Assembly (NCBI GenBank): GCA_030737835.1
Contig: JAUJYN010000021.1
Span: 2,031,048 to 2,095,047 of the forward strand
Direction: 5' to 3'
Origin: Acorus gramineus
Taxonomy: Eukaryota; Streptophyta; Magnoliopsida; Acorales; Acoraceae
DNA length: 64,000 nt
Below, in pieces: positions 33,845-44,318 of the stretch. Within the stretch, counting starts at the first letter, position 1. Each line of letters opens with the position of its first letter. The notes under the pieces are model-generated. The model ran no database searches and had not been told where the DNA came from. It was given only the letters and a program-made list of their open reading frames with translations. The translations under genes were made by a program, and so were the position numbers.

Positions 33845-36800
33845 ATCTTGACGGACGGTCGCGCGACGACCCGGATATCGGTGAGTGGGACAATCCAATC
33901 CAGTAGGAGGCGCTATATGCACTTGGGGGTATACCGTCCTCCCCTGGGGCACCATGGTTTAATATTGACTTGTGTAATATGTAATCCATGCGAACATGAC
34001 TGTTATATAGTATGCATGTGTCACACCCCAGGGCGGCCGTCCCCGGGACGCGGCAAGTGTATACATGATATCAGCAGTCTATACAGGAGATCAATAGAAT
34101 ACTCTAAACAACAACTAAAATGAAAACACAGATGAAAGCAAGGCTGACATGATATATACACAAATAGCGGAAGCTAAAAGACTGAGTCTGTAATCCAAAA
34201 ACATACTACAGACTCGATACATAATCAAATGTCCTGTGAGAGCCAATATACACGCATAAATCCAAATACAATCCAAACTGGGTGCCCAAGCACAGAAATA
34301 TATACATACAATAAAAAAGGATGCTGATGGCCTCTAAAACTCGCGGGACGTGGCGCTGCTCCGCTACTGGTGCAGTCGCTCGGGGAGCTCCTCCTTCAAG
34401 TCCGCCTCGGTAATCACTGGAGAGAAAATAATATGCGAGGGGTGAGCCACACGCTTAGTGAATAGCACAACCCATGTATCACAATTTATATTAACCAGAT
34501 TTAATCAAATCGATAGCCTCAAAGTGGCAGGAACAAAACAAATCCGGTGGGTCGCTACATCGCCGAACCACCACACCCTCACCCTCACCCCTCAATAGGT
34601 GACATAGGATATTGGGACTTAATAGGCTGATAAATCATCCCTACACAAACCAGTGGGTCGCTACATCGCCGACCCACCACACCCTCACCCTCACCCCTCA
34701 ATATGGTGACATAGGATATTGGGACTGACTAGGCTGTTGGTCACCCTTGGTCCACCGATAGTCTCTCCCCACTCCGTAGGCCGCTTGGCCACTCCCACAT
34801 TCAGCACAGTCCTTCCCAAATCAGGAGGTGCCTACTGATGGGAGCCCTCCACGGGACAGCCTTTCTAACGCCGGGGCAGTCTCTACACGGATCCAACGAA
34901 GGGAACAGAACAGCCTATCCATACGCATATGATCCACTCGGATCCGTCGACAACACATCTCAACAACTCTAATGTCTTGAATTCTTTAGAATTCCTCCAG
35001 GGCGCATAACCAAGATCCGGGGAATATATATTACAATAATATTGGGAAAAGAACCCTTGGGAGGGCACCATGAGGTCCCGATATAGGACATCCCGACAAC
35101 CAAACAAGGAACACGGAGTATCCTAGCCAGGGTCTCAATGTTGACATCGCAAGACCCCTTAATATTCCCTAAGGCATGATAATAGTCATAAGTTCACATT
35201 TAATTTAATAAATCAAACTAGTACGACACATGCATAGGTCGAGGCTTCCTAGCATGAGAACAGGGTGACAGGATGCATGGCTCTTACACATATCCTAAGG
35301 GTGCAAGTCCCTAACATACAAAGTCTAGGGTGGCATGCATTTACACGCTAATCATGCTTGCATGGATTACATATTAACAAGTTATATTAACTATGGTGCC
35401 CCAGGGGAGGACCGTATACGCCCAAGTGCATATAGCGCCTCCCAACTGGGTTGGATTGTCCCAATCATCGATAACCGGGTCGTCGCGCGACCGTCCGTCA
35501 AGGTCTACAAGACAGGGTAATCAACTTGGTGAGTAAAATACACAAATACACCAAAAATACACAACACTCGGGCAAACGCACATACGGCCCGTACGCACGC
35601 GAGCCCGAGCACCCCAACTGAATCCCGAACCCCCGGGCAGCCGTACGCACGGCCACCCGCCCCGGGGCCACAGCTGAGCCCCGGCCCGCGCGCCCAGACG
35701 CACTGCCGAGCCCAGCCCGCACGCTCGGACACCCTGTCGAGTCCCCCCAGGTGCATCACGCGCTCACTGCGCCCCAGCGCAGCGACTCGCGCGCACACCC
35801 GCACGCCCAGCGCCTCATCGCCTCGCCCCGCGCACACCCCGCGCGCACTACCGGCTCGCCCAGCGCCCCATCGCCTCGCCCCGCGCCCACCACCGGCTCG
35901 CCTCACCGCGCGCGCACAGCACGCCAGCGCCTCTACGCAGCGTTCCGCGCGCACGCCCCCGCACGGCACCGTGCGCGCAGCATCCGCACGCGGTCCCCTG
36001 CGCAGCGCCCCGCGTGCACACCCGCGCACGGCGCCCAGTGCGCAGCACCCGCACGCTCCTGCTCCACCCGAGTGCACGCCCGCGCGCACGCGCGCGTACC
36101 CTGCCAGCTGCTCTGCCTGTCCTGCTCGCCAGCCTGCCTGCCTGCGCTGCCTGTGCTGCCTGAGCTGCCAGCCTACCCGAGACAGCCTGCCATCTTGCCC
36201 GAGCCACCCTACCACCTCTAACCGACCACCAATGGCCTCCAACAGCCACCACCAGCCACCAACAGCCACCAGCACTCAAAACCACCCTCCTAACATGCAT
36301 CTAAGCAAGAAAAAGAAGGAAAAAGAGCTTACCCAAGGAAGGAAAGGAAGGAAGGGAAGTTCGGTTGCTCTCCGCGCACCGAAACACCTCTTCAAGGACC
36401 ACCACCACCACGATCCCCTTCAGCCCTCAAGATGGCTGAAATCAGAGGAGAAAAGAGGGTGTGAGAGGGGGTCAAACAAGTGGGAACTCGAATCCGAGAC
36501 CACCGGTGGATAGATCGGGACAAGATCTAACCTCTCTTCTTTGGTTTCTTGGTTTCAAGCACTCTAGCAAGCTCAAAACAAAGAAAAAGAGAGAGGGGGA
36601 GAGAGAAAATCAATTGGGGAAGATGATGAATAGTGGGGGAGATATTTTAGCTCACTTAAATAAGTCAACACCACTTAGATTAGGCTAACTAGGTTTAATT
36701 AGGGTTAAGAGAGGATTAGTGAGCTTTTAAGTGAGCTTTGACTTGGGTCAACCCAACCACACAAAAAAACAAAAGGGGTTGACCAAGTCATGGGCCCACT

Positions 36801-37952
36801 TTGACCAAGTCAACTCTCCCAATGACTTCTCGCTCGGTCAAAACCCGGATACGCCCCGGAACTGTGAAATTCTGAAACGTTACCGGAATTTGATGAAATT
36901 TTTGTGAGTGGCTTAAAATGGCACCAGGACACATAATATGCAGTTAGATTTTTAATCGGAGTCCTCAACTCAGGAAGATAGCTAACAGTCCAAAATTTTA
37001 GCGGTTCCGATAGAAAAACGAAAAAAAACTCAAACACTGCCAGAATGCTCCAACGGTTACCAGCAGGTTAAAAGTGACACATATATAATAACCCTAGATC
37101 TTGTATGTTAGGGACTTGCACCCTTAGGATATGTGTAAGAGCCATGCATCCTGTCACCTTGTTATCATGCTAGGAAAGCCTCGACCTATGCATGCGTCCT
37201 ATTAGTTTAAATTTATTAAATTAAATGTGAACTTATGGTATTTTAGCATGCCTTAGGGAATATTAAGGGGCCTTGCGAGGTCAACATTGAGACCCGGGCT
37301 AGGGTACTCCGTGTTCCTTATTTGGTTGTCGGGATGTCCTATATCGGGACCTCATGGTGCCCTCCCAAGGTTTCTTTTCCCAATAATATTATATATGTTC
37401 CCCGCATCTTGGTTATGCACCCTGGAGGAATTCTGAAGAATTCATGACATTAGAGTTGTTGAGATGTGTTGTCGACGGATCCGAGTGGATCATATGCGTA
37501 TGGATAGGCTGTTTCTGTTCCCTTCATTGGATCCGTGTAGAGACTGCCCCAGCGTTAGAAAGGCCGTCCCGTGAGAGGGCTCCCATTAGTAGGTACCTCC
37601 TGATTTTGGATTCGGACTGTGCTGAATGTGGGAGTGGCCAAGCGGCCTACGGAGTGGAGGAGAGACTATCGGTGGACCAAGGGTGATTAACAGCCTAGTC
37701 AGTCCCAATATCCTATGTCACCATATTGAGGGGTGAGGGTGAGGGTGTGGTGGGTCGGCGACGTAGCAACCCACTGGATTTGTGTAGTTCCTGTCACTTT
37801 GAGGCTTATAATGATTATTTGTGGTTAATATAAATTGTGATGCATGGGTTGTGCTATTCACTGAGCGTGTGGCTCACCCCTCGCATAATATTTCTCCAGT
37901 TATTACCGAGTCGGACTTGAAGGAGGAGCTTCCCGAGAGACCTCATCAGTAG
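33845..37952 (+). CDS. Putative spliced LTR reading frame, A1 3' LTR copy
   Basis: A previous exon ends at 33093 (CCTTGG before GTGAGG). The 36-nt segment 33845-33880 follows CTTGCAG and precedes GTGAGT. The last exon is 37900-37952 after TTTCTCCAG and ends TAG. The frame is open across the three parts. It encodes LDGRSRDDPDI and an acidic tail with DLKEELPER. Here the second intron also contains the reversed A3 LTR, so any splice would have to span about 4 kb. No clear start codon is seen upstream in frame. Confidence 0.3.
33905..33943 (+). other. Covarying stem-loop, A1 3' LTR
   Basis: Outer stem AGGAGG/CCTCC; inner stem TATATGC/GGGTATA with one mismatch; loop ACTTGG. Confidence 0.6.
34364..35504 (-). 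pseudogene. LTR reading frame, A3 copy (donor lost)
   Basis: On the minus strand the upstream exon ends at 36333 before GTAAGC. The 36-nt segment is 35504-35469, after CTTGTAG, but is followed by ATGATT instead of GTGAGT. The last exon starts at 34416 after CTCTCCAG, encodes DLKEELPERLHQ and ends TAG at 34364-34366. Confidence 0.35.
35405..35443 (-). other. Covarying stem-loop, A3
   Basis: On the minus strand: GGGAGG/CCTCCC outer stem, TATATGC/GCGTATA inner stem, loop ACTTGG, all paired (one G-T). Confidence 0.65.
35600..36180. other. GC-rich island in A3
   Basis: Complementary-strand version of the A-family GC island, here rich in CGCGC and CCCGCAC words. No protein is supported. Confidence 0.8.
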
Positions 37953-38299
37953 CGGAGCAGCGCCACGTCCCACGAGTATTAGAGGCCATCAGCATCCTTT
38001 CTTTTGATTGTATGTATTATATTTCCGTGCTTGGGCACTCGTTGTATTATATTTGGATGTATGTGTGTATATTGGCTCTCACAGGACAGTTGATTATGTA
38101 TCGAGTCTGTAGTATGTTTTTGAATTACAGACTCAGTCTTTTAGCTTCCGCTATCTGTGTATATATCATGTCAGCCTTGCTTTCGTCTGTGATGTCATTT
38201 TAGTTGTTGTTTAGAATATATAATTGATCTCCTGTATAGACTGCTGATATCATGTATACACTTGTCGCGTCCCAGGGACGGCCGCCCTGGGGTGTGACA

Positions 38300-38722
38300 G
38301 GACCACCTTCAAAGGATCAAACAGTGACAAGGAAGAGCACATATTCGAACATATAAAGGAGGATGAGACAACTTCTCATGGATCAGTTCCTTCATCTAGA
38401 TTATGAACAATATTTGCTACAGTTGTACCAAAATTGTTGCCAAGGTAATTGTTATGTATTAGACTATACTATTGAATTTTTAAAATTTTTGGGTCGGTAT
38501 AACCTTGCAAAGGCTAAATGGAAACGAGTGGCCCATTATCTTAATGGGTTGAAGTCATCAATTCAAGATCATATTCCTTCGCGAGAGATTTATAGTTTGA
38601 CGGAAGCAATATCTACGATCGTAAGAGTGGAATCACAACTCGAGAGATCAAGGGTGCACGTGGTGTCCAAAGGCTCTTCCATGATCAACCCGCTTGTTGT
38701 GTCTGTGTCATTTGGAGCGCTC
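38300..38722 (+). pseudogene. Element B gag, continuation after A1
   Basis: It begins with the GGACC duplication. Capsid coding resumes with segments such as MRQLLMDQFLHLDYEQ and a part with VAHYLNGLKSSIQDHI, which fits the C-terminal half of Ty3-type capsid (YLxGLxxxIQDxI). A one-base frame change lies near 38345-38360. It is interrupted again at 38723 by A4. Confidence 0.75.
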
Positions 38723-39314
38723 TGTTTGAAGATTTGGGTACATAATTTTTTTTCCCTAAGTTATGTATTCCTGATTTGGTGTTTGGATTTGATTTTGTTA
38801 AAATCCAAGATGAAGAGGTTTAATTATGAGTTTACTATGAGATGTCCAGTTTTGAGTTAGCTTTCGCACAGAAGTGGAATTAGATCAACTGGATTCTTGT
38901 AGTAAAAGTTATGGGTATTTTTCCAAGTATACCCGGGGGAGGGAAATTCTGGCAGCAGCCCTGTTCCATGTTCGGCTCTAATTTCGGATTAGGTAGAGGG
39001 ATTATCTGATCATGGAATAAACATGAAAGTTGTAGATAATCTTCTTAGCTTTCCATCGGTCTTGGAATCAAGCAATTCGGAGCTGTATCGGGGAAGTTAT
39101 GGCTGTTCCAGTGAAGCTTGCGTAGAATTTCTAGTCGGAGGGCGACTTAGTAAAATTTCCTTAGATATTTTGATAAATATCTCCTCTCTCTCTCTCTTCC
39201 CCTCCCAATGTGCACGTCGACCAGCTTTTCTTGGCCCTCTCTTTCCCTCATTCAAGCCCCCTAGGTGTTTGGTTTAATGCCTCAAAGAGAGATGGTGCAA
39301 GTGCATGAGTTGGG

Positions 39315-41505
39315 TTGTGTGGGTGTGTTGTTGTGTTTGTTCTCCCTTCTCTCAAGCTCCCTTGCATGGATCTTCCCCCCCCCCCTGTTTTTCAGCTGAA
39401 GAGGAGGCTGAGGAGAAGGCTGAGGGGTGGTGGTGGTGGTGGTCTCGGTGGCGGCGTTTCGGTGCGCGAAGGGCCCCCGAACCTCCCCCTTTTGTTCCCC
39501 CTCCAAGGTGAGCTCCTCCCCTAATTTTCTTGATTTTTTGGCTTAGGGGGATGTTGGGAGGGTCATGCATGCTAGGTAGGGGTGTTTGGGTGTGTGTGAG
39601 AGGTTGAAAGGGGTTAAAATGGGGTTAGAATGGCTTGGGCGCGAGCTGGGCGTCGTCTGCTCGCGTGCGCGCGCAGGCGCGCGCGCAGTCGGGCGCGTAG
39701 ACGCGCGCGGGCGTGGGCGAGCGAGTGCGCGGGTGCGCGTGGGTGCTGGCGCGAGCGGGGGTGCGCGCGGGGGCGTGCGCGCGCGTGCTGGCGCGAGCGG
39801 GGGTGCGCGCGAGGGCGTGCGCGGGGGCGCGCTGGGCTGGAGGCGCGGTGCGCGCGGGCGCGCGCGAGCTTGCGCGTGCGTGCGGCGGTGCGTCAGGGCG
39901 CGCGGGCAGGCGTGCGGCAGTACGCCGGTGGTGTCCGGGCGTGCGGGCTGAGTTCGGCAGGGCGCCTTGGCGCGCGGGCCGGGGCTCGGCTGTGCGCCCG
40001 AGGCGGGTGGCCGTGCATGCGGCTGCCCGGTGGGTTCGGGAGTGAGTCGGGATGCTCGGATACGCGTGCGTACGGGCCGTATGTACGCTTGTCCGAGTGT
40101 TGGGTATTTTTAGAGTATTTTTAATGTATTTTGGAGTATTTATGTAGTTTACTCACCGTATAAATGCCTGTCTTGCAGATCTTGACGGACGGTCGCGCGA
40201 CGACCCGGTTTCTGGTGAGTGGGACAATCCAATCCACTAGAGACGCGTTATACGCACTTGGGCGTATACCGACCTCTCCTGGGGCACCGTGGATTATATT
40301 AACCTGTAGTAATATGTATTACATGTGAGCATGATTTTAAATACAGAATGCATGCTACCCTAGGCTTTTATGTTAGGGACTTGCACCCATAGGATAGGTG
40401 TGAGAGCCATGCACCATGTCCCCCTGTTTTCATGCTAGGAAACCTCAGCCTATGCACGCGTCCTACTAGTTTATTTATTAAATTAAATGCTAGTGTATGT
40501 TAAATCGCATGCCTTAGATAATATTATAGGGAGGAGCCTTGCGAGGTCAACATTGAGACCCGTGTTAGGGTACTCCGTGTTCCTTGTTTGGTTGTCGGAA
40601 TGTCCTGTATCGGGACCTCATGCTGCCCTCCCAAGGTTTCTAGTCCCAGTAATATTATAAGTAATGTTATATAACTAGTATGATTATTAGCATATTAGTG
40701 AATATTATAGGGGAGGGGCCTTGCGAGGACAGCGGTGAGACCCGGGTTAGGGTACTCCGTGTTCCTTGTTTGGTTGTTGGGGTATCCTATAACGGGAACT
40801 CACGCCGCCCTCCCGAGTTCTTTCCCCCAATGATATTACAACCTTGCTTTTATTGTACATGTTCCCCGCATCTTGGTTATGCGCCCTGGAGGAACTCTGA
40901 AGAGTTCATGGCATTAGAGTTGTAGAGATGTGTTGTCAGCGGATCCGAGTGGATCATATGCGTATGGATAGGCTGTTCTGTTCCCTTCGTTGGATCCGGT
41001 AGAGGTTGCCCCAGCGTTAGAAAGGCCGTCCTTTCAGTAGGCGCCTCCCGATGATTGTGACGGACTGTGCTGAAGTTGTGGGTGGAGACCAAGCGGCCTA
41101 CGGAGTGGAGGAGAGACTACCGGTGGACTAAGGGTGACCAACAGCCTAGTCAGTCCCAATATCCCATGTCACCCGTGGTAGGGTGAGGGTGAGGGTGTAG
41201 TGGGTTGGCGATGAGCAACCTACTGGATTTGTGGTTGGATGATTATCAGTCCCAATAGCCTATGTCACCCATTGATGGGTGAGGGTGAGGGTGTGGTGGT
41301 TCGGCGGAGTATGAACCACTAGAGCATGTTGTTATGTCACTTAGAGGCTGGATAAATAATGGAATTGTGGTCAATATTGTCTGTGATGCATGGGTTGTGC
41401 TGTTCACTGAGTGTGTGGCTCACCCCTCGCATATGTTTATCCCCAGTTTCCACTGAGTCGGAGCCGGAGCAGCAGTTGGAGCTTTCTGAGGGATTCCTTC
41501 AGTAG
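39315..41505 (+). CDS. Putative spliced LTR reading frame, A4 first copy (with start codon)
   Basis: This is the only copy with a good start. ATG at 39315 opens a frame to 39507, just before GTGAGC. It continues through the 36-nt segment 40179-40214 (CTTGCAG before, GTGAGT after) into 41447-41505, after TTATCCCCAG, ending TAG. Total about 95 residues. The first part has a hydrophobic start, then a basic and Gly-rich stretch (KRRLRRRLRGGGGGG). The 36-nt part encodes LDGRSRDDP and the tail is acidic, ending ELSEGFLQ. Compared with A2, the last exon lacks 6 nt, in frame. No known family is recognised. The role is unknown; it could be a small element protein or only an upstream frame in the leader. 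Confidence 0.4.
39640..40050. other. GC-rich island in A4 first LTR
   Basis: GCGCGCG- and GTGCGCGCG-rich tract lying between the GTGAGC donor and the CTTGCAG acceptor, i.e. inside the predicted first intron. Confidence 0.8.
40239..40278 (+). other. Covarying stem-loop, A4 first LTR
   Basis: Inner stem TATACGC/GCGTATA, loop ACTTGG, outer AGAG/CTCT. Confidence 0.65.
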
Positions 41506-41844
41506 CGGAGCAGCGCCACGTTCCGCGAGTGCCCGAGGTTATCAGCATCCCTTCTTGACTGTATGTATTTTATTTCCGTGCTTGGCACGCGTCTGTATAT
41601 ATTCAGTTGTATTTGTGTATATTGGCTCTCACAGGACAGATGATTGTGTATCGAGTCTGTAGTATGTTTATTTACAGATTCAGTCTTTTGCTTCCGCATT
41701 TGGTGTATATATCATGTCAGCCCCTTTGTTATCTGTGTGTCATTCTGGTTGTATGTGTATGATTTATTATTGACCTCCTGTGTAGATTCTGATATTTTAT
41801 ATACACTTGCCGCGTCCCGGGGACGGCCGCCCTAGGGCGTGACA

Positions 41845-42060
41845 CGCGCGGTGCGCGTGGGCGCGCGCGAGCGTGCGCGTGCGTGCGGGTGCGCGTCTGG
41901 GCGCGCGGGCAGGCGCGCGGCAGTGCGCCGATGGTGCCGGAGTGTGTGCGTGCGTGCGCATTCGTGCGTGCGCATGCAGGGGGCCATGCGAATGGCTGCC
42001 CGAGGGTTCGGGTAGGTGTCAGGGCACTCGGACTCCCATGCGTACGCGCGTGCTCGCATG
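41845..42060. other. GC-rich island, A4 second LTR
   Basis: The second LTR piece begins inside this tract (CGCGCGGTGCGCG), right after the TGACA end of the first LTR. It is homologous to about 39855 onward. Confidence 0.75.
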
Positions 42061-42225
42061 CGTGCGAGCCCGTATGCATGCTTATCCGAGTTTTGGGTAT
42101 TTCTATGCATTTCTATGTATAAATTGCGTGGTTTACTCACCCAGTTGATTACCCTATCTTGCAGATCTTAACGGACGGTCGCGCGTCGACCCAATCTCCG
42201 GTGAGTGGGACGATCCAACCCAGTA

Positions 42226-42264
42226 GGGAGGCGCTACATGCACTTGGGCATGTACCGTCCTCCC
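42226..42264 (+). other. Covarying stem-loop, A4 second LTR
   Basis: Inner stem TACATGC/GCATGTA against TATACGC/GCGTATA in A2: two base pairs have changed on both arms. Outer stem GGGAGG/CCTCCC, loop ACTTGG. Confidence 0.7.
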
Positions 42265-42984
42265 CTGGGGCACCATAGTAAATATTAACCTGTTTAATAT
42301 GAAAAGCTATGAAAGCATGATAATCTGTAGTATGCATGCCACCCTAGATTTGTATGCTAGGGACTTATACCTTTAGGACCCGTATAAGAGCCATACACCC
42401 TGTTATCATGTTTCCATGCTAGGAAACCCCCGACCGATGCATGTTTCCATTTAGTTTATTTATTCAAATAAAATGCGAGCATGTGATTATTAGCATGTTT
42501 TTAGCGAATATTATAGGGGAGGGGCCTCGCGAGGACAGCGGTGAGACCCGGGCTAGGGTACTCCGTGTTCCTTGTTTGGTTGTCGGGATGTCCTATATCG
42601 GGACCTCACGCTGCCCTCCCAAGGATTCTTTCCCTGTTAATATTCCAACCTTGTTATAACTAATATGCATGTTCCCCGCATCTTGGTTATGCGCCCTGGA
42701 GGAATTCTGAGGAATTCAGGACATTAGAGTTGTTAGGATGTGTTGTCTGCGGATCCGAGTGGATCATATGCGATGGATAGGCTGTTCTATTCCCTTCGTT
42801 GGATCCGTGTAGAGACTACCCCGGCGTTGGAAAGGTCATCCCGTGCAGGGGCTCCCATCAGTAGGCGCCTCCTGATTTGGTAGAAGGACTGTGCTGAATG
42901 TGGGAGTGGCCAAACGACCTACGGAGTGGGGAGAGACTATCGGTGGACCAAGGGTGACCAACAACCTAGTCAGTCCCAAGAGCC

Positions 42985-43190
42985 TAGGTCACCTATTGAG
43001 GGTGAGGGTGAGGGTATGGTGGGCCGGCGATGTGGCGACCCACTGGATTGTAAGTCCCAATATCCTTGGTCACCCATTGAGGGTGAGGGTGAGGGTGTAG
43101 CGGGTTGGCGGTAGCGACCCGCTGGTTTTGTGTAATTAGTCTCAATATCCTTGGTCACCCATTGAGAGGTGAGGGTGAGGGTGTAGTGGG
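42985..43190. repeat. Triplicated G-rich block in A4 second LTR
   Basis: The module GAGGGTGAGGGTGAGGGT plus a GGCG...CGACCCxCTGG stretch and a GGTCACC(C/T)ATTGAG lead occurs three times (near 42990, 43076 and 43164). Other A LTRs have one or two copies. G runs could form a four-stranded structure. Confidence 0.75.
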
Positions 43191-43754
43191 TTGGCAGGAG
43201 CGACCCACTGGATTGCGGAGTTGTTGCCATTTTGTGGCTTGAGTAATGTGATTGTGGTTTAATAATATCTGGTTATGGTTAATATAAGCTGTGATGCATG
43301 GGTTGTGCTGTTCACTGAGCGTGTGGCTCACCCCTCGCATAATTATTTTTCTCCAGTTATCGCTGAGGTGGACTTGAAGGAGGAGCTCCCCGAGAGAGAC
43401 TATACCACTAGCAGAGTAGCGCCACGTCCTGCGAGTTATAAAGGAAATCAGCACCCCTTTTTGGATTGTATGTATTATCTTCCGTGCTTGGGCACGCGGT
43501 TGTATTTTATTTGGATGTCTTGTATATATTGGCTCTCACAGGACAGTTGATTATGTATCGAGTCTGTAATATGTTTTTGGATTACAGATTCAGTCTTTTA
43601 GCTTCCGCAATTGGTGTATTTATCATGTCAGCCCTGCTTTTGTTGTTGTGTTGTCATTTTAGCTGTTGTGTGAGTATGTTATTGAACTCCTGTTTATACT
43701 GATATCATATATACACTTGCCGCGTCCCGGGGACGCCTGGGGCGTGACACGCTA

Positions 43755-44318
43755 CATGTTGCATCTAGTCAAGATATGGTTGATGGATCGATGGAGACAA
43801 CCGAAGAAAGTCCTCTAGAAAATCAAGAGAGTCCAAAGACCGACCCCTATGATCAACCTCTGGTTGAACCAGATATTGATCAGGACTGGACAAATGAAGA
43901 AGCAAAGGATGTTGTTATCTTCATTGATTTTGAAGAGGTTATTGGAGAAGAACAAGAGATGTCGTTTTCTATAGGTGACCCCAAAAATAGAAGAGCCCTT
44001 ACAGAAATCCGTGTTGCAGACTCTATCCACCATCAACAAGAGTATTTTTATGCCATCATCGAGAACTGTAATGATGGGGATGTTGCAGCTGCCACAATGG
44101 TGGAGAAGTTTTGGCTACAAATCGAGGTACATCCAATTTCTATATGATCAAGAAGACGTCTCTCCTCTTGTTAAAGGTCAAATACAAGAATGCATCAAAT
44201 AAGAAGGGAAAACAGATCTTAATATCTCCTATTAGTATATTTGATTACATCAAATATTCCCACCCAATTATCTAAGATCCTTTCGAGCACGAGTTTATTT
44301 TGACTAAAAGGAGACTGT
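43755..44318 (+). pseudogene. Element B internal remnant
   Basis: This is the part of B between A4 and its 3' LTR. An open frame (43776-44147, 123 codons) has an acidic composition (for example DIDQDWTNEEAKDVV) with no recognised domain. It could be a degenerate gag tail or an element-specific frame. A purine-rich AAAAGGAGA lies just before the LTR at 44319 and may be the polypurine tract. Confidence 0.5.

Larger units (their letters stand above)
34019..37090 (-). mobile_element. A3: reversed solo LTR of family A
   Basis: It starts TGTCACACCCCAGG (complement of an LTR end) and finishes GTGACACATATATAA (complement of an LTR start), about 3.07 kb. No internal sequence is present, so it is a solo LTR on the minus strand. 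The host LTR reads GCATGCTACCCTAG elsewhere; here it is split as GCATG and AACCCTAG, with no target duplication. One base or a few bases were probably lost at the right border. Confidence 0.85.
18471..38299 (+). mobile_element. Element A1: Tekay/Del-like Ty3 chromovirus, itself carrying three insertions
   Basis: LTR termini are TG...TGACA, with a GGACC duplication on both sides. The order is LTR, initiator-Met primer site (24788-24799), gag, protease, reverse transcriptase, RNase H, integrase, chromodomain-like tail, polypurine tract (32316-32331), LTR. This order and the C-terminal chromodomain-like segment fit the Tekay clade. Insertions are A2 in the 5' LTR, solo LTR D in the integrase region, and reversed solo LTR A3 in the 3' LTR. 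After subtracting them each LTR is about 2.9 kb and the internal part about 4.9 kb. The intact LTR segments 23575-24782 and 37093-38299 differ by roughly 2-3% by eye, so A1 is fairly young. It is not autonomous, because of frameshifts, a stop and the D insertion. Confidence 0.9.
32333..38299 (+). repeat. 3' LTR of A1, interrupted by reversed LTR A3
   Basis: The two parts, 32333-34018 and about 37091-38299, total about 2.9 kb and match the 5' LTR. It ends GGTGTGACA followed by GGACC. It supplies the 0.45 kb (about 33150-33606) missing from the 5' LTR. Confidence 0.88.
42165..43550 (+). pseudogene. LTR reading frame, A4 second copy (stop lost)
   Basis: The 36-nt segment 42165-42200 has both splice borders (CTTGCAG, GTGAGT). 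The last exon starts at 43357 after TTCTCCAG and encodes DLKEELPER. A small indel then removes the usual CAG-TAG stop, so the frame runs on to TGA near 43550. The upstream exon is missing because this LTR is truncated. Confidence 0.35.
38723..43749 (+). mobile_element. A4: composite of two A-family LTR pieces
   Basis: A complete LTR-like unit (38723-41844, TGTTTGAAG...TGACA) is followed at once by the 3' two-thirds of another LTR (41845-43749, ending TGACA). The outer flanks are CGCTC and CGCTA, a likely 5-bp duplication with one change. The two pieces belong to different subfamilies, so they are not the two LTRs of one element. The second begins in the GC island at the point homologous to about 39855 in the first. 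The left border was inferred from the flank match and is less sure than the right one. Confidence 0.6.

Noticed and set aside
35505..36513. Open frames of 256, 180, 156 and 150 codons in A3
   Set aside because: GC-island artefacts in a reversed LTR, not conserved with the other islands at protein level.
38363..38860. A 165-codon frame taken as a stand-alone gene
   Set aside because: Its first part is the B gag capsid; after 38722 it reads into the A4 LTR.
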